A stretch of DNA of 64,000 nucleotides from an uncultured Haliea sp. (GCA_947258585.1 CAMYIZ010000038.1:24751-88750); one strand, 5' to 3'; counted from the stretch's first letter, positions 26,416 through 36,074 are shown. A program made the numbers and translations. Notes: generated by a model not told the origin, from the sequence alone.

Positions 26416-27600
26416 ATGATGGATTCCAAGGGCTTTGTGCTGGTGATCGACGACGACTCCGCTCGTGCAGCAGCGCTTGCGGCGACCGTTTCTGCAGCAG
26501 GTTTCCGCACTGAAATTCACACTGATGTCACCGCAGCCTATCACTTTCTTGAGGGCAACGATGAGCTGGACGTCATTCTCTGCGAGCTGGATCTGGAGGA
26601 CGTGTCCTGGGTGGAGGCGCGCCGGTCACTGCGCGAGCTGGATCTGCAGATACCGGCGATCATCATCAGCGACCGGGCTGAGGTCGACCGGATGATGACG
26701 GCCCTGCGCCTGGGCGCCAGCGACTTCTTTGTGCGCCCGATCGAGGATACCGACGCCCTGCTCAAATCCATTGAGCGCTGCGTACGCCAGCGTCAGCTGC
26801 GGCGCGAGCTGCAGGAGTCCCGCAAACGCCTGGAGCTGGCGAATATCGAGCTCCGCGGGACCGTCAAGATGCTGGAGCAGGACCAGCAGGCCGGCCGCCA
26901 GGTGCAGCTGCGGATGCTTCCCGCCAGTCCCATGGTGCTGGACCAGTACGTCTTCAGTCACACCGTGATTCCCTCGCTCTACCTGAGTGGCGACTTCACC
27001 GACTACTTCACCGTCGGCGACCACCACGTGACGTTCTTCATGGCTGATGTGTCAGGTCACGGCAGTTCCTCGGCCTTTACCACGGTGCTGCTGAAGAATC
27101 TGTTTGCCCGCAAGCGCTCTGATTACCTGCGGCGCAGCGATGACACCATTCTCAGCCCGGTAGCCATGCTCAAGCGGGCCAACCAGGAGCTGCTGGGGCT
27201 GGCAGTGGGCAAGTTCGCCACCATGGTAGTTGGCCTGCTCGACACTGCCGCCAACACATTGCGCTACAGTATAGCCGGGCATCTGCCCCAGCCGGTGCTG
27301 GTGTCGAAAGAGGGCGCCCGCTATCTGCGGGGCGAAGGCTCGGCGGTGGGCATTATGGACGATGCATCCTACGAGGAGCACCTGATCGACCTGCCGCAGC
27401 GCTTCATGCTGGCACTGTTCTCCGACGGGATCCTGGAGATCCTGCCGCCGCAAAACCTGATCGAAAAGGAAAAGTACTTCCTCAAGGTGTTTGAGGAGTC
27501 CGCCGAGTCCCCGGAAGATATCGTCACCCGGCTCGGACTCGATCATGTCGAAACCGCACCCGACGATATTGCTGCGCTGTTTATCAGCAAGCGGGGTTAG
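26416..27600 (+). CDS. rssB: RssB-like response regulator fused to PP2C/SpoIIE phosphatase
   Basis: A 394-aa protein with receiver (~5-125), coiled-coil linker (~125-165) and PP2C-type Ser/Thr phosphatase domain. The receiver is degenerate: the phospho-acceptor position is Glu57 (VILCELDLED) and the conserved Lys is Arg107 (FFVRPIED). The phosphatase metal residues look intact in FFMADVSGHGSSSAF, LFSDGILE and PDDIAALFI. Only 1 bp separates it from a STAS protein, which defines a partner-switching pair as in Pseudomonas RssB/RssC. The likely reaction is dephosphorylation of that STAS protein. The start ATG at 26416 is followed by a second ATG; no strong ribosome site is visible. Confidence 0.85.
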   Translation: MMDSKGFVLVIDDDSARAAALAATVSAAGFRTEIHTDVTAAYHFLEGNDELDVILCELDLEDVSWVEARRSLRELDLQIPAIIISDRAEVDRMMTALRLGASDFFVRPIEDTDALLKSIERCVRQRQLRRELQESRKRLELANIELRGTVKMLEQDQQAGRQVQLRMLPASPMVLDQYVFSHTVIPSLYLSGDFTDYFTVGDHHVTFFMADVSGHGSSSAFTTVLLKNLFARKRSDYLRRSDDTILSPVAMLKRANQELLGLAVGKFATMVVGLLDTAANTLRYSIAGHLPQPVLVSKEGARYLRGEGSAVGIMDDASYEEHLIDLPQRFMLALFSDGILEILPPQNLIEKEKYFLKVFEESAESPEDIVTRLGLDHVETAPDDIAALFISKRG

Positions 27601-27601
27601 G

Positions 27602-28084
27602 ATGGAAGAAGGCCGTATTCTCGCAGCGAGCCAGGACGGCGCCTATGTCATTCGCCTGACCGGCGATGTGCGCCTCACGCTCTGCACGACCATCGACGAC
27701 TACATGCACAGGATGCTGGATAACCCCGATTTTGCCAGTGTCTGGGTCGATCTCTGCGGCGCCGAGGGCATAGACAGCACCACTCTGGGCTTGCTGGCCA
27801 AGCTGGCATTGGAAGTGCGGGCGCGCTTTGGCTTCATGCCCGCGATCTACAGCAACAACCCGGGTATTACGCGCCTCATCAAGAGCATGGGCTTCCAGCG
27901 CCTGTTCGAATTGCATGAGGACGCCTGCGCCAATCCCGATCGCATCCACCGCATTCCCCTGGTCGAGGGCAGTGAGCAGGCTGTCAAGGAGAAGGTGCTG
28001 GAGGCCCACCGGGTGTTGATGGGGCTCTCGGAAGAGAACCGGGCCCGCTTCAAGGACCTGATGGTGGTGCTGGAGCGCAGCTGA
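27602..28084 (+). CDS. rssC: STAS-domain anti-sigma factor antagonist (RssC-like)
   Basis: A 160-aa STAS-domain protein starting at the ATG at 27602, 1 bp after rssB. The canonical phosphorylatable serine is in GIDSTTLGLLAKL (Ser59), preceded by VWVDLCGAE as the central strand. A ~50-residue C-terminal extension beyond the STAS fold is helical and charged. In partner-switching modules the unphosphorylated STAS protein sequesters an anti-sigma factor or kinase; the upstream PP2C would reactivate it. No cognate kinase is present in the window. Confidence 0.85.
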   Translation: MEEGRILAASQDGAYVIRLTGDVRLTLCTTIDDYMHRMLDNPDFASVWVDLCGAEGIDSTTLGLLAKLALEVRARFGFMPAIYSNNPGITRLIKSMGFQRLFELHEDACANPDRIHRIPLVEGSEQAVKEKVLEAHRVLMGLSEENRARFKDLMVVLERS

Positions 28085-28091
28085 ACCCTGT

Positions 28092-28535
28092 TCAGTCCGG
28101 CTTGGCCGCCAGTTTACTGCGAATGTAGTCCTGGTGGGGTACGTAGGTCAGCTCCGCCACCTGCCGAATCAGGTGCTCCTCGTACTTGTCCAGGTTGCCG
28201 TCGGCGTAGGCGACCTGCCACATCGACGCGATCAGTTCCAGCTTCTCCGCCGGCCCGTAGTGGTCGTTGATCACCCGGGTGAATTCATAGAGCGAGATGG
28301 CGGTGTCCACCCGCCCTGAAGCCTGCTCAACCAGGGCGTGAACCTCCTCCCGGGGCAGGGCGAGCGAGTTGCATAGCAAACGTTCCAGTGCCGCTTCCTC
28401 TTCCGCATCCTGGCTGAAATCGGCCCTCGCGGTTTCAATCAGCAGTGCGGCCGCCGCCAGGTGGACCCGGTGAGAATGCTCCTCTTCACTGTCGCCGGCG
28501 GGCAGGATAAACAGGGATTTCAGGGCATTGATCAT
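28092..28535 (-). CDS. TerB-like (tellurite-resistance/COG4103) protein
   Basis: A 147-aa all-helical protein of the TerB superfamily: [17 protein letters not shown] with the acidic segment [11 protein letters not shown], then [40 protein letters not shown], which carries the two conserved acidic/metal-binding turns. No other ter genes are present, so tellurite resistance should not be inferred. It overlaps the upstream transaldolase by 4 bp (ATGA) and is convergent with rssC 7 bp away. Confidence 0.85.
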   Translation of the reverse strand: MINALKSLFILPAGDSEEEHSHRVHLAAAALLIETARADFSQDAEEEAALERLLCNSLALPREEVHALVEQASGRVDTAISLYEFTRVINDHYGPAEKLELIASMWQVAYADGNLDKYEEHLIRQVAELTYVPHQDYIRSKLAAKPD

Positions 28536-29485
28536 GAGGCGACGATCACCTGTTCCAGCTTGATCTGGTCGGCGATGAAGTTGCGGATACCCTCCGCCAG
28601 CTTTTCCGTTGCCATGGCGTCATCGTTCAGGGCCAGGCGGAAGGCGGGTTCCACCCGCGTTTCGCGGGCGTCCCCGGAGCGGGCGCCCTCCGGTGACAGC
28701 TGGCGGGGCAGGTTGCCATGGTCTTCCGCCAGGCTCTCCAGCAGCGCCGGACTGATGGTCAGGCGGTCGCAACCCGCGAGTGCCTCGATTTCGCCGGTAT
28801 TGCGAAAGCTGGCGCCCATGACCACCGTGCCATAGCCGTGGGTCTTGTAGTAACTGTAGATGCGGCGCACGGACTGTACTCCGGGGTCGTCCGTTGCCTG
28901 GGCGACCACCAGGTCCGTGTTGGCCAGGTGCCAGTCGAGGATGCGGCCGACGAACGGGGAGATCAGGTAGACCCCGGCATCGGCGCAGGCTGCGGCCTGG
29001 GCGAAACCGAACAGCAGCGTCAGGTTGCAGTTGATGCCCTCTCTCTCCAGCTGCTCACCGGCCCGGATACCTTCCCAGGTGGATGCGATCTTGATCAGGA
29101 TTCGCTCCCTGGGGACACCGGCTTTTTCGTACAGGTGGATGATTCGATGGGCGCGATCGATGGTCGCAGCGGTGTCGAACGAGAGCCGGGCGTCGACCTC
29201 GGTGGAAATGCGCCCGGGCACGATATTCAGGATTTCGCAGCCGACATCCACCGCGAAACGGTCGCAGCAGTTGGCCAGCTGCTCAGTGCTGGAGCCTCCT
29301 TCCGCCGCGGCCCAGCTGCGGGCCTGGGCCAGCAGCGCGCCGTAGTGGGGCAGTGCGGACGCCTTCAGCAGCAGCGAGGGGTTGGTGGTGGCGTCCCGGG
29401 GATGAAAGCGGCGGATGGCCTCCATATCGCCGGTGTCGGCGACCACGTCGGTCATGGCTTTGAGTTGCTCGAGTTTGCTGGTCAT
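28532..29485 (-). CDS. tal: transaldolase
   Basis: A 317-aa class I transaldolase of the TalB type. The Schiff-base lysine is K132 in [13 protein letters not shown]. Further motifs are [12 protein letters not shown] near the N-terminus, [14 protein letters not shown] and [11 protein letters not shown]. It transfers dihydroxyacetone units between sedoheptulose-7-P and glyceraldehyde-3-P in the pentose phosphate pathway, in the cytoplasm. It is cotranscribed with terB-like downstream and dusA upstream (20-bp gap). Confidence 0.96.
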   Translation of the reverse strand: MTSKLEQLKAMTDVVADTGDMEAIRRFHPRDATTNPSLLLKASALPHYGALLAQARSWAAAEGGSSTEQLANCCDRFAVDVGCEILNIVPGRISTEVDARLSFDTAATIDRAHRIIHLYEKAGVPRERILIKIASTWEGIRAGEQLEREGINCNLTLLFGFAQAAACADAGVYLISPFVGRILDWHLANTDLVVAQATDDPGVQSVRRIYSYYKTHGYGTVVMGASFRNTGEIEALAGCDRLTISPALLESLAEDHGNLPRQLSPEGARSGDARETRVEPAFRLALNDDAMATEKLAEGIRNFIADQIKLEQVIVAS

Positions 29486-29505
29486 CTTGGTCCTTGTTTC
29501 CTCTA

Positions 29506-30519
29506 TCAGGCGGCGGAGTCCCGGGCCTGTTGCCGTTCACCGGCATCCCGCACCAGGCGGTATGCCTGCTCCAGCACCTCTATGCCGGCGCCTTTGCGGT
29601 GCGCGTTTTCGCTGATATGCCGGCGGAACTGCCGCGCCCCTGGCAGCCCCTGGTACAGGCCCAGCAGATGTCGGGTAATATGGTTCAGTTGCGCGCCATC
29701 GGCCAGTTCCCGGGCCACATAGGGCAGCATCTGTTCGATCACCGCGTGGCGTGATTGTAGCGGATTCTGCGTTCCGAATAGCACCCGGTCCACATCCGCC
29801 AGCAACCAGGGGTTGTGATAGGCTACCCGCCCCAGCATGACACCGTCCAGCCGCGCCAGATGTTGTTCGCAATCCTTGAGGGTGGTGATGCCGCCGTTGA
29901 GGACCACGGTCAGCTGCGGCAGGTCGGCCTTGAGCTGGTACACCCAGGGGTAGTTGAGGGGCGGGATTTCCCGGTTCTCCTTCGGTGACAGCCCCTGCAG
30001 CCACGCCTTGCGCGCATGCACGATAAACACGCTGCAGCCGGCCGCCGCGCTCGGGGCAACGAAGTCCAGCAGCTGCTGGTAGGACTCCATGTCATCGATG
30101 CCGATACGGTGCTTGACGGTCACCGGCAGGGCGCAGGCGTCCCGCATTGCCGCCACACACTCCGCGACCCGCCCGGGATGCGCCATCAGGGACGCGCCGA
30201 AGGCACCGGACTGCACCCGGTCCGAGGGGCAGCCGCAGTTGAGGTTGACCTCGTCATAGCCCCAGTCCTCGGCCCAGCGCGCGCAGCGGGCCAGCTCCGC
30301 GGGATCGCTGCCCCCCAGCTGCAGGGCCACAGGCTCCTCCACCGGGTCGAAGCGCAGGAAGCGGGCGCGGTCGCCGTGGATCAGCGCGCCGGTGGTCACC
30401 ATTTCCGTGTACAGGCGCGCATGCCGGCTCAGCAGGCGCCACAGGTAGCGGCAGTGGCGGTCGCTCCAGTCCATCATCGGTGCAATGCAGAAACGGTGGG
30501 CGTTGAAGGTGCTGGACAT
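29506..30519 (-). CDS. dusA: tRNA-dihydrouridine(20/20a) synthase DusA
   Basis: A 337-aa FMN enzyme. Family motifs are [34 protein letters not shown] and [23 protein letters not shown] with catalytic Cys97, then the FMN-binding LNGGI and [12 protein letters not shown]. It reduces U20/U20a of tRNA with NADPH. The length and GCPSD motif favour DusA over DusB/C. It is the first gene of dusA-tal-terB on the minus strand. Confidence 0.95.
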   Translation of the reverse strand: MSSTFNAHRFCIAPMMDWSDRHCRYLWRLLSRHARLYTEMVTTGALIHGDRARFLRFDPVEEPVALQLGGSDPAELARCARWAEDWGYDEVNLNCGCPSDRVQSGAFGASLMAHPGRVAECVAAMRDACALPVTVKHRIGIDDMESYQQLLDFVAPSAAAGCSVFIVHARKAWLQGLSPKENREIPPLNYPWVYQLKADLPQLTVVLNGGITTLKDCEQHLARLDGVMLGRVAYHNPWLLADVDRVLFGTQNPLQSRHAVIEQMLPYVARELADGAQLNHITRHLLGLYQGLPGARQFRRHISENAHRKGAGIEVLEQAYRLVRDAGERQQARDSAA

Positions 30520-30633
30520 CGGGCGGTAACGGTAAGAATGAATGGGGTATTGTAACCGAGAAGCGGAGCCAGTTGGTTATACTGCCCGGGCTCCATTCAC
30601 AGGCAACCGGCACCATTCCGGGGGAGGGTCCTG

Positions 30634-30966
30634 ATGCATTACATCTTCGAAGTCACCCTGAAGCCAGGCTATAGCGCGGAACAGTATGCGGATGCCTGGA
30701 TCCGCGCCAGCGAGATCATCCAGCGCGCGCCCGGGGCACAGGGTACCCGGCTGCATCGCAAGATCGGCGATCCCTCCCGCCTGCTGGCGATTGCGACCTG
30801 GGAGAGCAAGGCGGCCCGGGATGCGATGGAGACGCGCTTGCCCGACAAGGTGCAGGAGATCATTGCCGAGCAGATTCCCTTTGTCGAGATCAGCCTGATT
30901 GGTGAGTTCGAGGCGCCGGAGTGGACCGTACTGCCACCGGGCCGGGCCGCGTCCGCGAAAAGCTAG
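30634..30966 (+). CDS. ABM-like dimeric alpha/beta-barrel protein
   Basis: A 110-aa protein with the ferredoxin-like beta-alpha-beta pattern of antibiotic-biosynthesis-monooxygenase-like proteins: MHYIFEVTLKPGYSAEQYADAW, then GTRLHRKIGDPSRLLAIATWES, and a final EISLIGEF strand. GGGGGAGGG precedes the ATG. Such small proteins act as heme/quinol monooxygenases or have no known activity. Its TAG shares CTAG with the stop of the convergent fbpC. Confidence 0.7.
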   Translation: MHYIFEVTLKPGYSAEQYADAWIRASEIIQRAPGAQGTRLHRKIGDPSRLLAIATWESKAARDAMETRLPDKVQEIIAEQIPFVEISLIGEFEAPEWTVLPPGRAASAKS

Positions 30967-32111
30967 CCCCGTGGCGCCTGTGCCTGGCGCAGGACCGGCG
31001 GTGACACGATTTCGCCGTCGTGCTCCTGCTGGATAACCGTTGACGGAGTGCAGCAGCATTCCCGCGGGCAGTCCCCCTCGAATACGACCACATGCTGCAG
31101 GTTGAAGCGCACCGGCAGCATGCCGCCCAGCGGGATATCGACATGGCTGGGGGTCAGGCAGGGAACCCGCTGGCCGTCTGTCAGCAGGAGTTCGTACAGG
31201 TAGTTGGCACCGCGGAATGCCTTGTGCATCACCCGCAGGGCAATGTGACTGCCCTCATCGTATTCAATGTCGTCGGGGCGTACCAGCAGGCGCAAGGTCT
31301 CTCCCGGTTGCCAGTGCGGATGACCCCGGTCCAGTACGCCCAGGCCGTCATTCATCTCCCCGGCGGCGTTCACGGTGACCGTAATCATGGTGCCCTGCCC
31401 GATGAACTCGGCGACAAATTCGTTGCCCGGGTTGTGGTACAGGTTGTAGGGCGTGTCAGTCTGGGCGACCCGGCCGCTGTTCAGCAGGGTGACCTGGTCA
31501 GCCATGGCGAAGGCCTCGTGCTGGTCGTGAGTCACCAGGATGGCGGTGACGCCGTTGCGCTTCAGCAGCTCGCGGATTTCCGCCGCCAGCTCGGTCCGCA
31601 GCTCGGTGTCCAGGCTGGAAAAGGGTTCGTCCAGCAGCAGGATCTCCGGGTTGGGCGCCAGCGCCCGCGCCAGCGCAACACGCTGCTGCTGCCCGCCGGA
31701 CAGCTCGTGAGGATAGGCATTGCCGTATTCGCTCAGGGCCACCAGTTGCAACATGCTTTCCACCCGCTCGCGCCGCTCCCCGCGGGGCAGGTGGCTGAGG
31801 CCGAAGCCGATGTTGCGGCGAACGTTCAGATGGGGGAACAGGGCGAAATCCTGGAATACCATGCCCACCTTGCGTCGCTCCGGTGGCAGTTCACACTCGG
31901 GCGTGCTGATAAGTGTCCCGCGCAGAAAGATGCTGCCGGCACTGATGCCTTCGAACCCGGCAATCGCCCTCAACAGGGTAGTCTTGCCACAGCCCGAGGG
32001 TCCCAGCAGGCAGCCGATCTGGCCAGTCTGCAGCGTCATGGAGATGTTTTCCACGGCGGTGAAATCGCCGTATTTGACCGTGACCTGCTGTAATTCCAGC
32101 TGGCTGCTCAT
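30963..32111 (-). CDS. fbpC: ferric iron ABC transporter ATP-binding protein
   Basis: A 382-aa ABC ATPase. Walker A is GPSGCGKTT, the Q-loop VFQDFALFPH, the ABC signature LSGGQQQRVALARAL, Walker B ILLLDEPFSSLD and the His switch VTHDQHEAF. A C-terminal TOBE-like regulatory domain follows. It ends with an unusual Cys-rich stretch, CPRECCC. It overlaps fbpB by 4 bp (ATGA) and powers uptake of periplasmic Fe3+ through FbpB. Regulation is probably by Fur at the operon promoter. Confidence 0.9.
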   Translation of the reverse strand: MSSQLELQQVTVKYGDFTAVENISMTLQTGQIGCLLGPSGCGKTTLLRAIAGFEGISAGSIFLRGTLISTPECELPPERRKVGMVFQDFALFPHLNVRRNIGFGLSHLPRGERRERVESMLQLVALSEYGNAYPHELSGGQQQRVALARALAPNPEILLLDEPFSSLDTELRTELAAEIRELLKRNGVTAILVTHDQHEAFAMADQVTLLNSGRVAQTDTPYNLYHNPGNEFVAEFIGQGTMITVTVNAAGEMNDGLGVLDRGHPHWQPGETLRLLVRPDDIEYDEGSHIALRVMHKAFRGANYLYELLLTDGQRVPCLTPSHVDIPLGGMLPVRFNLQHVVVFEGDCPRECCCTPSTVIQQEHDGEIVSPPVLRQAQAPRG

Positions 32112-33772
32112 GTTTGCTCCCTGGGCATGCTGCGATTCATCAGGATAACAGGCAGCAGGCCAATGAGCACGATAGCCAGTGCCGGGAGCGCGGCTTCAGC
32201 GAGGCGCTCGTCCGAGGCCAGTTCATGGGCGCGTACCGCAAGGGTGTTGAAATTGAAGGGGCGCAGAATCAGGGTGGTGGGCAGTTCTTTCAGCACGTCC
32301 ACGAAGACCAGCAGCAGTGCCGTCAGCAGGGAGCCCCGCAACATGGGCAAGTGAATGCGCCGCAAGACACCGAGGGGGGTGTGGCCGAGTGAGCGCGCGG
32401 ATTCGTCGATGCCGGGGCGGATACGGGCCAGGCCTGCCTCCACGGACTGCAGTGATACAGCGAGGAAACGCACCACATAGGCAAAGACCAGCGCAGCCAG
32501 GGTGCCACTCAGGAGCAGGCCGGAGGAGATGCCAAACTGCTCGCGCAACCAGCCATCGATACTGTTGTCGATCCAGGCGAAGGGAATCAGCACACCGACG
32601 GCAATAACGGTACCGGGCACTGCGTAGCCCATCCCGGCAATCCGGGTGGCCGCGGTCTCGGCCCGGCCGGGGTACAGGCGCCGGCCATAGCCCAGCAGCA
32701 GCGCCAGCAGCAGGCAGCAGACGGACGCGGTGGCTGCCAGCAGGAAGCTGTTGCCAATCAGCTGCAGGAAGGCCCTGTCCAGCGCATCGCTGTAGTGTTC
32801 CGCCGCCCAGGCCCCGAGCTGGGCCGCGGGCAGCAAAAAGCCGGCGGTAAGTATGCCCAGCGCAACACTGAAGCTGGCCGCCGCGCGCCAGCCCCGCAGA
32901 TGTATGCGGGCGGGGTGGCTGCGAGCGGAGTTCTTGTGAAATCGCAGGCGTGCCCGCGATCGCCGCTCGAGCACGAACAGGGTGAACACAAAGAGCAGCA
33001 GGAAAGCCGCCAGTTGCGCCGCGGTCTGCAATTCGCCCAGACCGTACCAGGTGCGAAAGATCCCGGTGGTAAAGGCGCTGACACCGAAATAGGCCACGGT
33101 GCCGTAGTCGGCCAGGGTCTCCATCAGCGCCAGGCTGACACCGGCTGCGATGGCCGGACGCGCCATGGGCAGCGCCACCAGGAACAGGGTTTGCCACGGG
33201 GTCTTGCCGAGGTTGCGGCTGGCTTCCAGCACCGCCGTGGACTGCTCGAGAAACGCGACCCGCACCAGCAGGTAGACGTAGGGATAGAGCACCAGTGACA
33301 GCATGCAGATGGCTCCGCCCAGTGAGCGGATCTGTGGGAACCAGTAGTCGCCAAAGCCCCAGCCGAAGCTGTTGCGCAGCAGGGTCTGTACCGGGCCCGC
33401 GTAATCCAGCATGCCGGTGTAGGTGTAGGCGATGATGTAGGCGGGAATTGCCATGGGCAGCAGCAGGGCCCAGCTGAAAAAGCGCCGTCCGGGAAAGTCG
33501 CACATGGCGGTCAGCCACGCGGCGCTGACGCCGAGCACCAGAGTACCGCTGCCCACGCCCAGCATCAGCAGCAGGGAGCTGGTGACATAGTCCACGAGTA
33601 CGGTGTCGATCAGGTGTTGCCACGCGCTGCTGTAAGGCCCCAGCAGACTGGCGACGATCACCAGCACCGGCACCGCGATGATCGCCGCGCTCAGCAACAG
33701 CAGAACCCGCCACAGGCGGGCCTGCAGCGGGTGTGTACGCACGGCTGTCAGCGCGCGGGTGGCTATTTCCAA
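32108..33772 (-). CDS. fbpB: ferric iron ABC transporter permease
   Basis: A 554-aa fused permease made of two BPD_transp_1 units, each with a run of ~6 membrane helices and an EAA-like loop (VLEASRNLGKTPWQTLFLVALPMARPA and IDESARSLGHTPLGVLRRIHLPM). This fused layout is typical of FbpB/SfuB. The TTG at 33772 is used as start because the frame overlaps the end of fbpA by 10 bp; a GTG ten codons downstream is an alternative, and neither has a strong ribosome site. Confidence 0.87.
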   Translation of the reverse strand: MEIATRALTAVRTHPLQARLWRVLLLLSAAIIAVPVLVIVASLLGPYSSAWQHLIDTVLVDYVTSSLLLMLGVGSGTLVLGVSAAWLTAMCDFPGRRFFSWALLLPMAIPAYIIAYTYTGMLDYAGPVQTLLRNSFGWGFGDYWFPQIRSLGGAICMLSLVLYPYVYLLVRVAFLEQSTAVLEASRNLGKTPWQTLFLVALPMARPAIAAGVSLALMETLADYGTVAYFGVSAFTTGIFRTWYGLGELQTAAQLAAFLLLFVFTLFVLERRSRARLRFHKNSARSHPARIHLRGWRAAASFSVALGILTAGFLLPAAQLGAWAAEHYSDALDRAFLQLIGNSFLLAATASVCCLLLALLLGYGRRLYPGRAETAATRIAGMGYAVPGTVIAVGVLIPFAWIDNSIDGWLREQFGISSGLLLSGTLAALVFAYVVRFLAVSLQSVEAGLARIRPGIDESARSLGHTPLGVLRRIHLPMLRGSLLTALLLVFVDVLKELPTTLILRPFNFNTLAVRAHELASDERLAEAALPALAIVLIGLLPVILMNRSMPREQT

Positions 33773-34800
33773 TTCGACTGGTCCATGGCCATCACCGCTT
33801 GGGCGTTCAAGCGCCCGAGTTCGCTGACATTGAGCGGGTCAGCCTTGAACTCACCCCAGGATTGCAGCAGGGCCGAGGGAGCAATGCCGGGGCGCACGGG
33901 GTATTCATTGTTGGCCTCCGCATACCACTGCTGGCTGTCCTCGCGCAGCATGAACTCGATCAGTTGCCGCGCCTCGTCGCTGTGCGAGGCGGAGCGGGTG
34001 ATGCCGGCGCCGCTGATGTTGACATGGACCCCGCGTCCCGCCTGATTGGGCCAGAACAGTCGGACCTGTTCCGCGGCAGCGCGCTCTTCGGCGTCACCCG
34101 AGTTCAGCATGCCGCCCAGGTAATAGCTGTTGACCAGGGCGATGTCGCACTGGCCGCTGGCGACGGCCTTGATCTGGTCGCGATCACCGCCCTGGGGCTG
34201 ACGGGCGAAATTGGCGACAAATCCCTGCAGCCAGGCCTGGGTGGCCTCTGCGCCCTGGCTCGCGAGCATGCCTGCGACCATCGACTGGTTGTAGATGTTG
34301 CCTGAGGAGCGCACACAAATCCGCTGCCGCCAGGATGGATCCGCGAGCGCCGCATAGTCGCTCAGTTCTGCCTCATCAACGCGGTCGGGCGCGTACACCA
34401 GCACCCGGGCGCGCAGGGAAAGCCCGTACCAGTAGCCCTCTTCACTGCGCAGGTTGACCGGCACCGCCGCCTCCAGGGCCGGCGAGCTGACCGGTTGCAA
34501 CAGGTCTGCCTGCTGGGCCCGGTACAGGTTGCCGGCGTCGCTGGTGAGCAGCAGGTCCGCCGGGGAGTTCAGGCCTTCATTGCGCAGGCGCGCGAGCAGG
34601 GCGTCGCCGTCCCCGGTCACCAGGTTCACCGCAATGCCGGTTTCCGCGGTGAAGCGGTCCAGCAGTGGCTTGATCAGCGCCTCCTGTCGGGCCGAATAGA
34701 CATTGACCGACTCCGGACTGGAACAGGCTGCCAGCAGCGGCAGGAGTAGCAGGGCGAGCAGCGAAATGGCCGAGGGCCGACCGCGGCGTGAACACAACAT
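33763..34800 (-). CDS. fbpA: ferric iron-binding periplasmic lipoprotein
   Basis: A 345-aa class of extracellular solute-binding protein. The lipobox LLAAC marks a lipoprotein (Cys26). The mature protein starts VNVYSARQEALIKPLLDRF, typical of FbpA/FutA (idiA) proteins, and has paired Tyr residues near an SYY-containing segment (ALVNSYYLGGML) that in the family coordinate Fe3+. The ATG at 34800 has a GAGG before it. It is the first gene of fbpABC behind a Fur-box-like promoter. Confidence 0.9.
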   Translation of the reverse strand: MLCSRRGRPSAISLLALLLLPLLAACSSPESVNVYSARQEALIKPLLDRFTAETGIAVNLVTGDGDALLARLRNEGLNSPADLLLTSDAGNLYRAQQADLLQPVSSPALEAAVPVNLRSEEGYWYGLSLRARVLVYAPDRVDEAELSDYAALADPSWRQRICVRSSGNIYNQSMVAGMLASQGAEATQAWLQGFVANFARQPQGGDRDQIKAVASGQCDIALVNSYYLGGMLNSGDAEERAAAEQVRLFWPNQAGRGVHVNISGAGITRSASHSDEARQLIEFMLREDSQQWYAEANNEYPVRPGIAPSALLQSWGEFKADPLNVSELGRLNAQAVMAMDQSNWK

Positions 34801-34847
34801 GGAAACCTCGCAACAGTGTAGGGGTGAAGCTAGCGCACCCGTTGAAC

Positions 34848-34866
34848 GATAACGCTAATTATTCTC
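34848..34866 (-). promoter_or_regulatory. Fur box upstream of fbpA
   Basis: Read on the plus strand, the 19-mer GATAACGCTAATTATTCTC matches 15 of 19 positions of the palindromic Fur consensus. It lies 48 bp upstream of the fbpA ATG and overlaps the predicted -10, so Fur-Fe2+ would block transcription. Confidence 0.78.
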
Positions 34867-34886
34867 ATTTAAAAAAACAATAGCAA
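34858..34886 (-). promoter_or_regulatory. sigma-70 promoter of fbpABC
   Basis: On the minus strand, TTGCTA (34886-34881), a 17-bp T-rich spacer and AATAAT (34863-34858). The -35 matches 4/6 and the -10 5/6. The Fur box covers the -10. Confidence 0.6.
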
Positions 34887-35032
34887 CCTTATTCTCCGCG
34901 ATCAACCGGGAAACTGTAAATGCCCATACTGCCGGCGCGGACGATCCGTTCCGGCGCCTGAGCACGGGAGTTTTGCAGCCCGGTACTCCCGGCGCGTACA
35001 CTGCGCGCTTCACTTTCCGGAACTTGATCGCC

Positions 35033-36073
35033 ATGCCAGCAAATCTGCCGCTGTCGCTCCTGGAACTCGCCTCGGTACGTGCCGGCGACTCCGTGGGACA
35101 GACCCTCGCCAACAGCGTCGCCTATGCCCGCAAGGCCGAGCAGCTGGGTTTTACCCGGTTCTGGCTGGCGGAGCATCACAATATAGAGGGGGTCAGCAGT
35201 TCCGCCACAGCCATCCTCATCGGGCATATCGCCGGTGCCACCAACAGGATCCGGGTAGGCTCCGGCGGGATCATGTTGCCCAACCACCCACCCTTGGTGA
35301 TTGCCGAACAGTTCGGGACCCTGGAATCCCTTTATCCGGGGCGGATCGATCTGGGGTTGGGGCGGGCGCCCGGCACGGATCCCGTGACCAGCCGCGCCCT
35401 GCGCCGGGCGGGTCCGGGAGCGGAGGCTTTCCCGGAAGACATTGCCGAGCTGCAGGGCCTGTTGGGCCCACTGCGACCGGGCCAGGCGGTCAAGGCGATT
35501 CCCGGTGCCGGGACCGCAGTCCCGCTCTGGTTGCTGGGGTCCAGTCTGTACAGCGCCCAGCTGGCGGGTATGCGCGGCCTGCCCTATGCCTTCGCCGGTC
35601 ATTTCGCCCCGCGCTTGTACCGGGAGGCGCTGCACATCTACCGAACGCATTTTCAACCGTCACCGCAACTGGAGGCTCCCTACGCCATGCTGGCCGTGCC
35701 GGCGATCGCTGCCGACACGGACGCGGAGGCCAGGTTTATCGCCACCACCAGCCAGCAGCGCATCCTCGCGCTGCTGCGTGGTCGCCCCCTGTTCATGGAG
35801 CCGCCGGTAGACAGTATGGCGGGGCTTTGGAGCCCGCAGGAGGAAGCCGCGGTGCGCGATTTCCTCGGCCTGCAGTTGTGCGGTGGCCCGGCCACGCTGC
35901 GTCGCCAACTGGGTGAGTTGCTGGCGACGGTGGAAGTGGATGAGTTGATGTTCACGGTGGATATTCACGATCCGGCCCAGCGCCGCCATGCGCTGGAAGT
36001 ACTTGCCGGGGTCCGTGATTCGTCGCCCCGACTGGCCGGCGCCAGTGGGCAGGGGGCGATGCAGCCCGTATAA
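35033..36073 (+). CDS. LLM-class flavin-dependent oxidoreductase
   Basis: A 346-aa bacterial-luciferase-like protein starting at the ATG at 35033 ([15 protein letters not shown]). Motifs of the MsnO8-like group are [46 protein letters not shown] and [14 protein letters not shown]. These enzymes use FMNH2 and O2 or F420; the substrate is unknown. A -10 for gltX overlaps its stop codon. Confidence 0.88.
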   Translation: MPANLPLSLLELASVRAGDSVGQTLANSVAYARKAEQLGFTRFWLAEHHNIEGVSSSATAILIGHIAGATNRIRVGSGGIMLPNHPPLVIAEQFGTLESLYPGRIDLGLGRAPGTDPVTSRALRRAGPGAEAFPEDIAELQGLLGPLRPGQAVKAIPGAGTAVPLWLLGSSLYSAQLAGMRGLPYAFAGHFAPRLYREALHIYRTHFQPSPQLEAPYAMLAVPAIAADTDAEARFIATTSQQRILALLRGRPLFMEPPVDSMAGLWSPQEEAAVRDFLGLQLCGGPATLRRQLGELLATVEVDELMFTVDIHDPAQRRHALEVLAGVRDSSPRLAGASGQGAMQPV

Positions 36074-36074
36074 T
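36046..36074 (+). promoter_or_regulatory. gltX promoter
   Basis: TGGGCA (36046-36051), a 17-bp spacer, then a perfect TATAAT (36069-36074). The -10 overlaps the TAA of the upstream LLM gene and lies 31 bp before the gltX ATG. Confidence 0.6.

Noticed and set aside
28092..28535. Tellurite-resistance operon
   Set aside because: Only a TerB-like gene is present, joined to tal and dusA; no terACDEZ genes.
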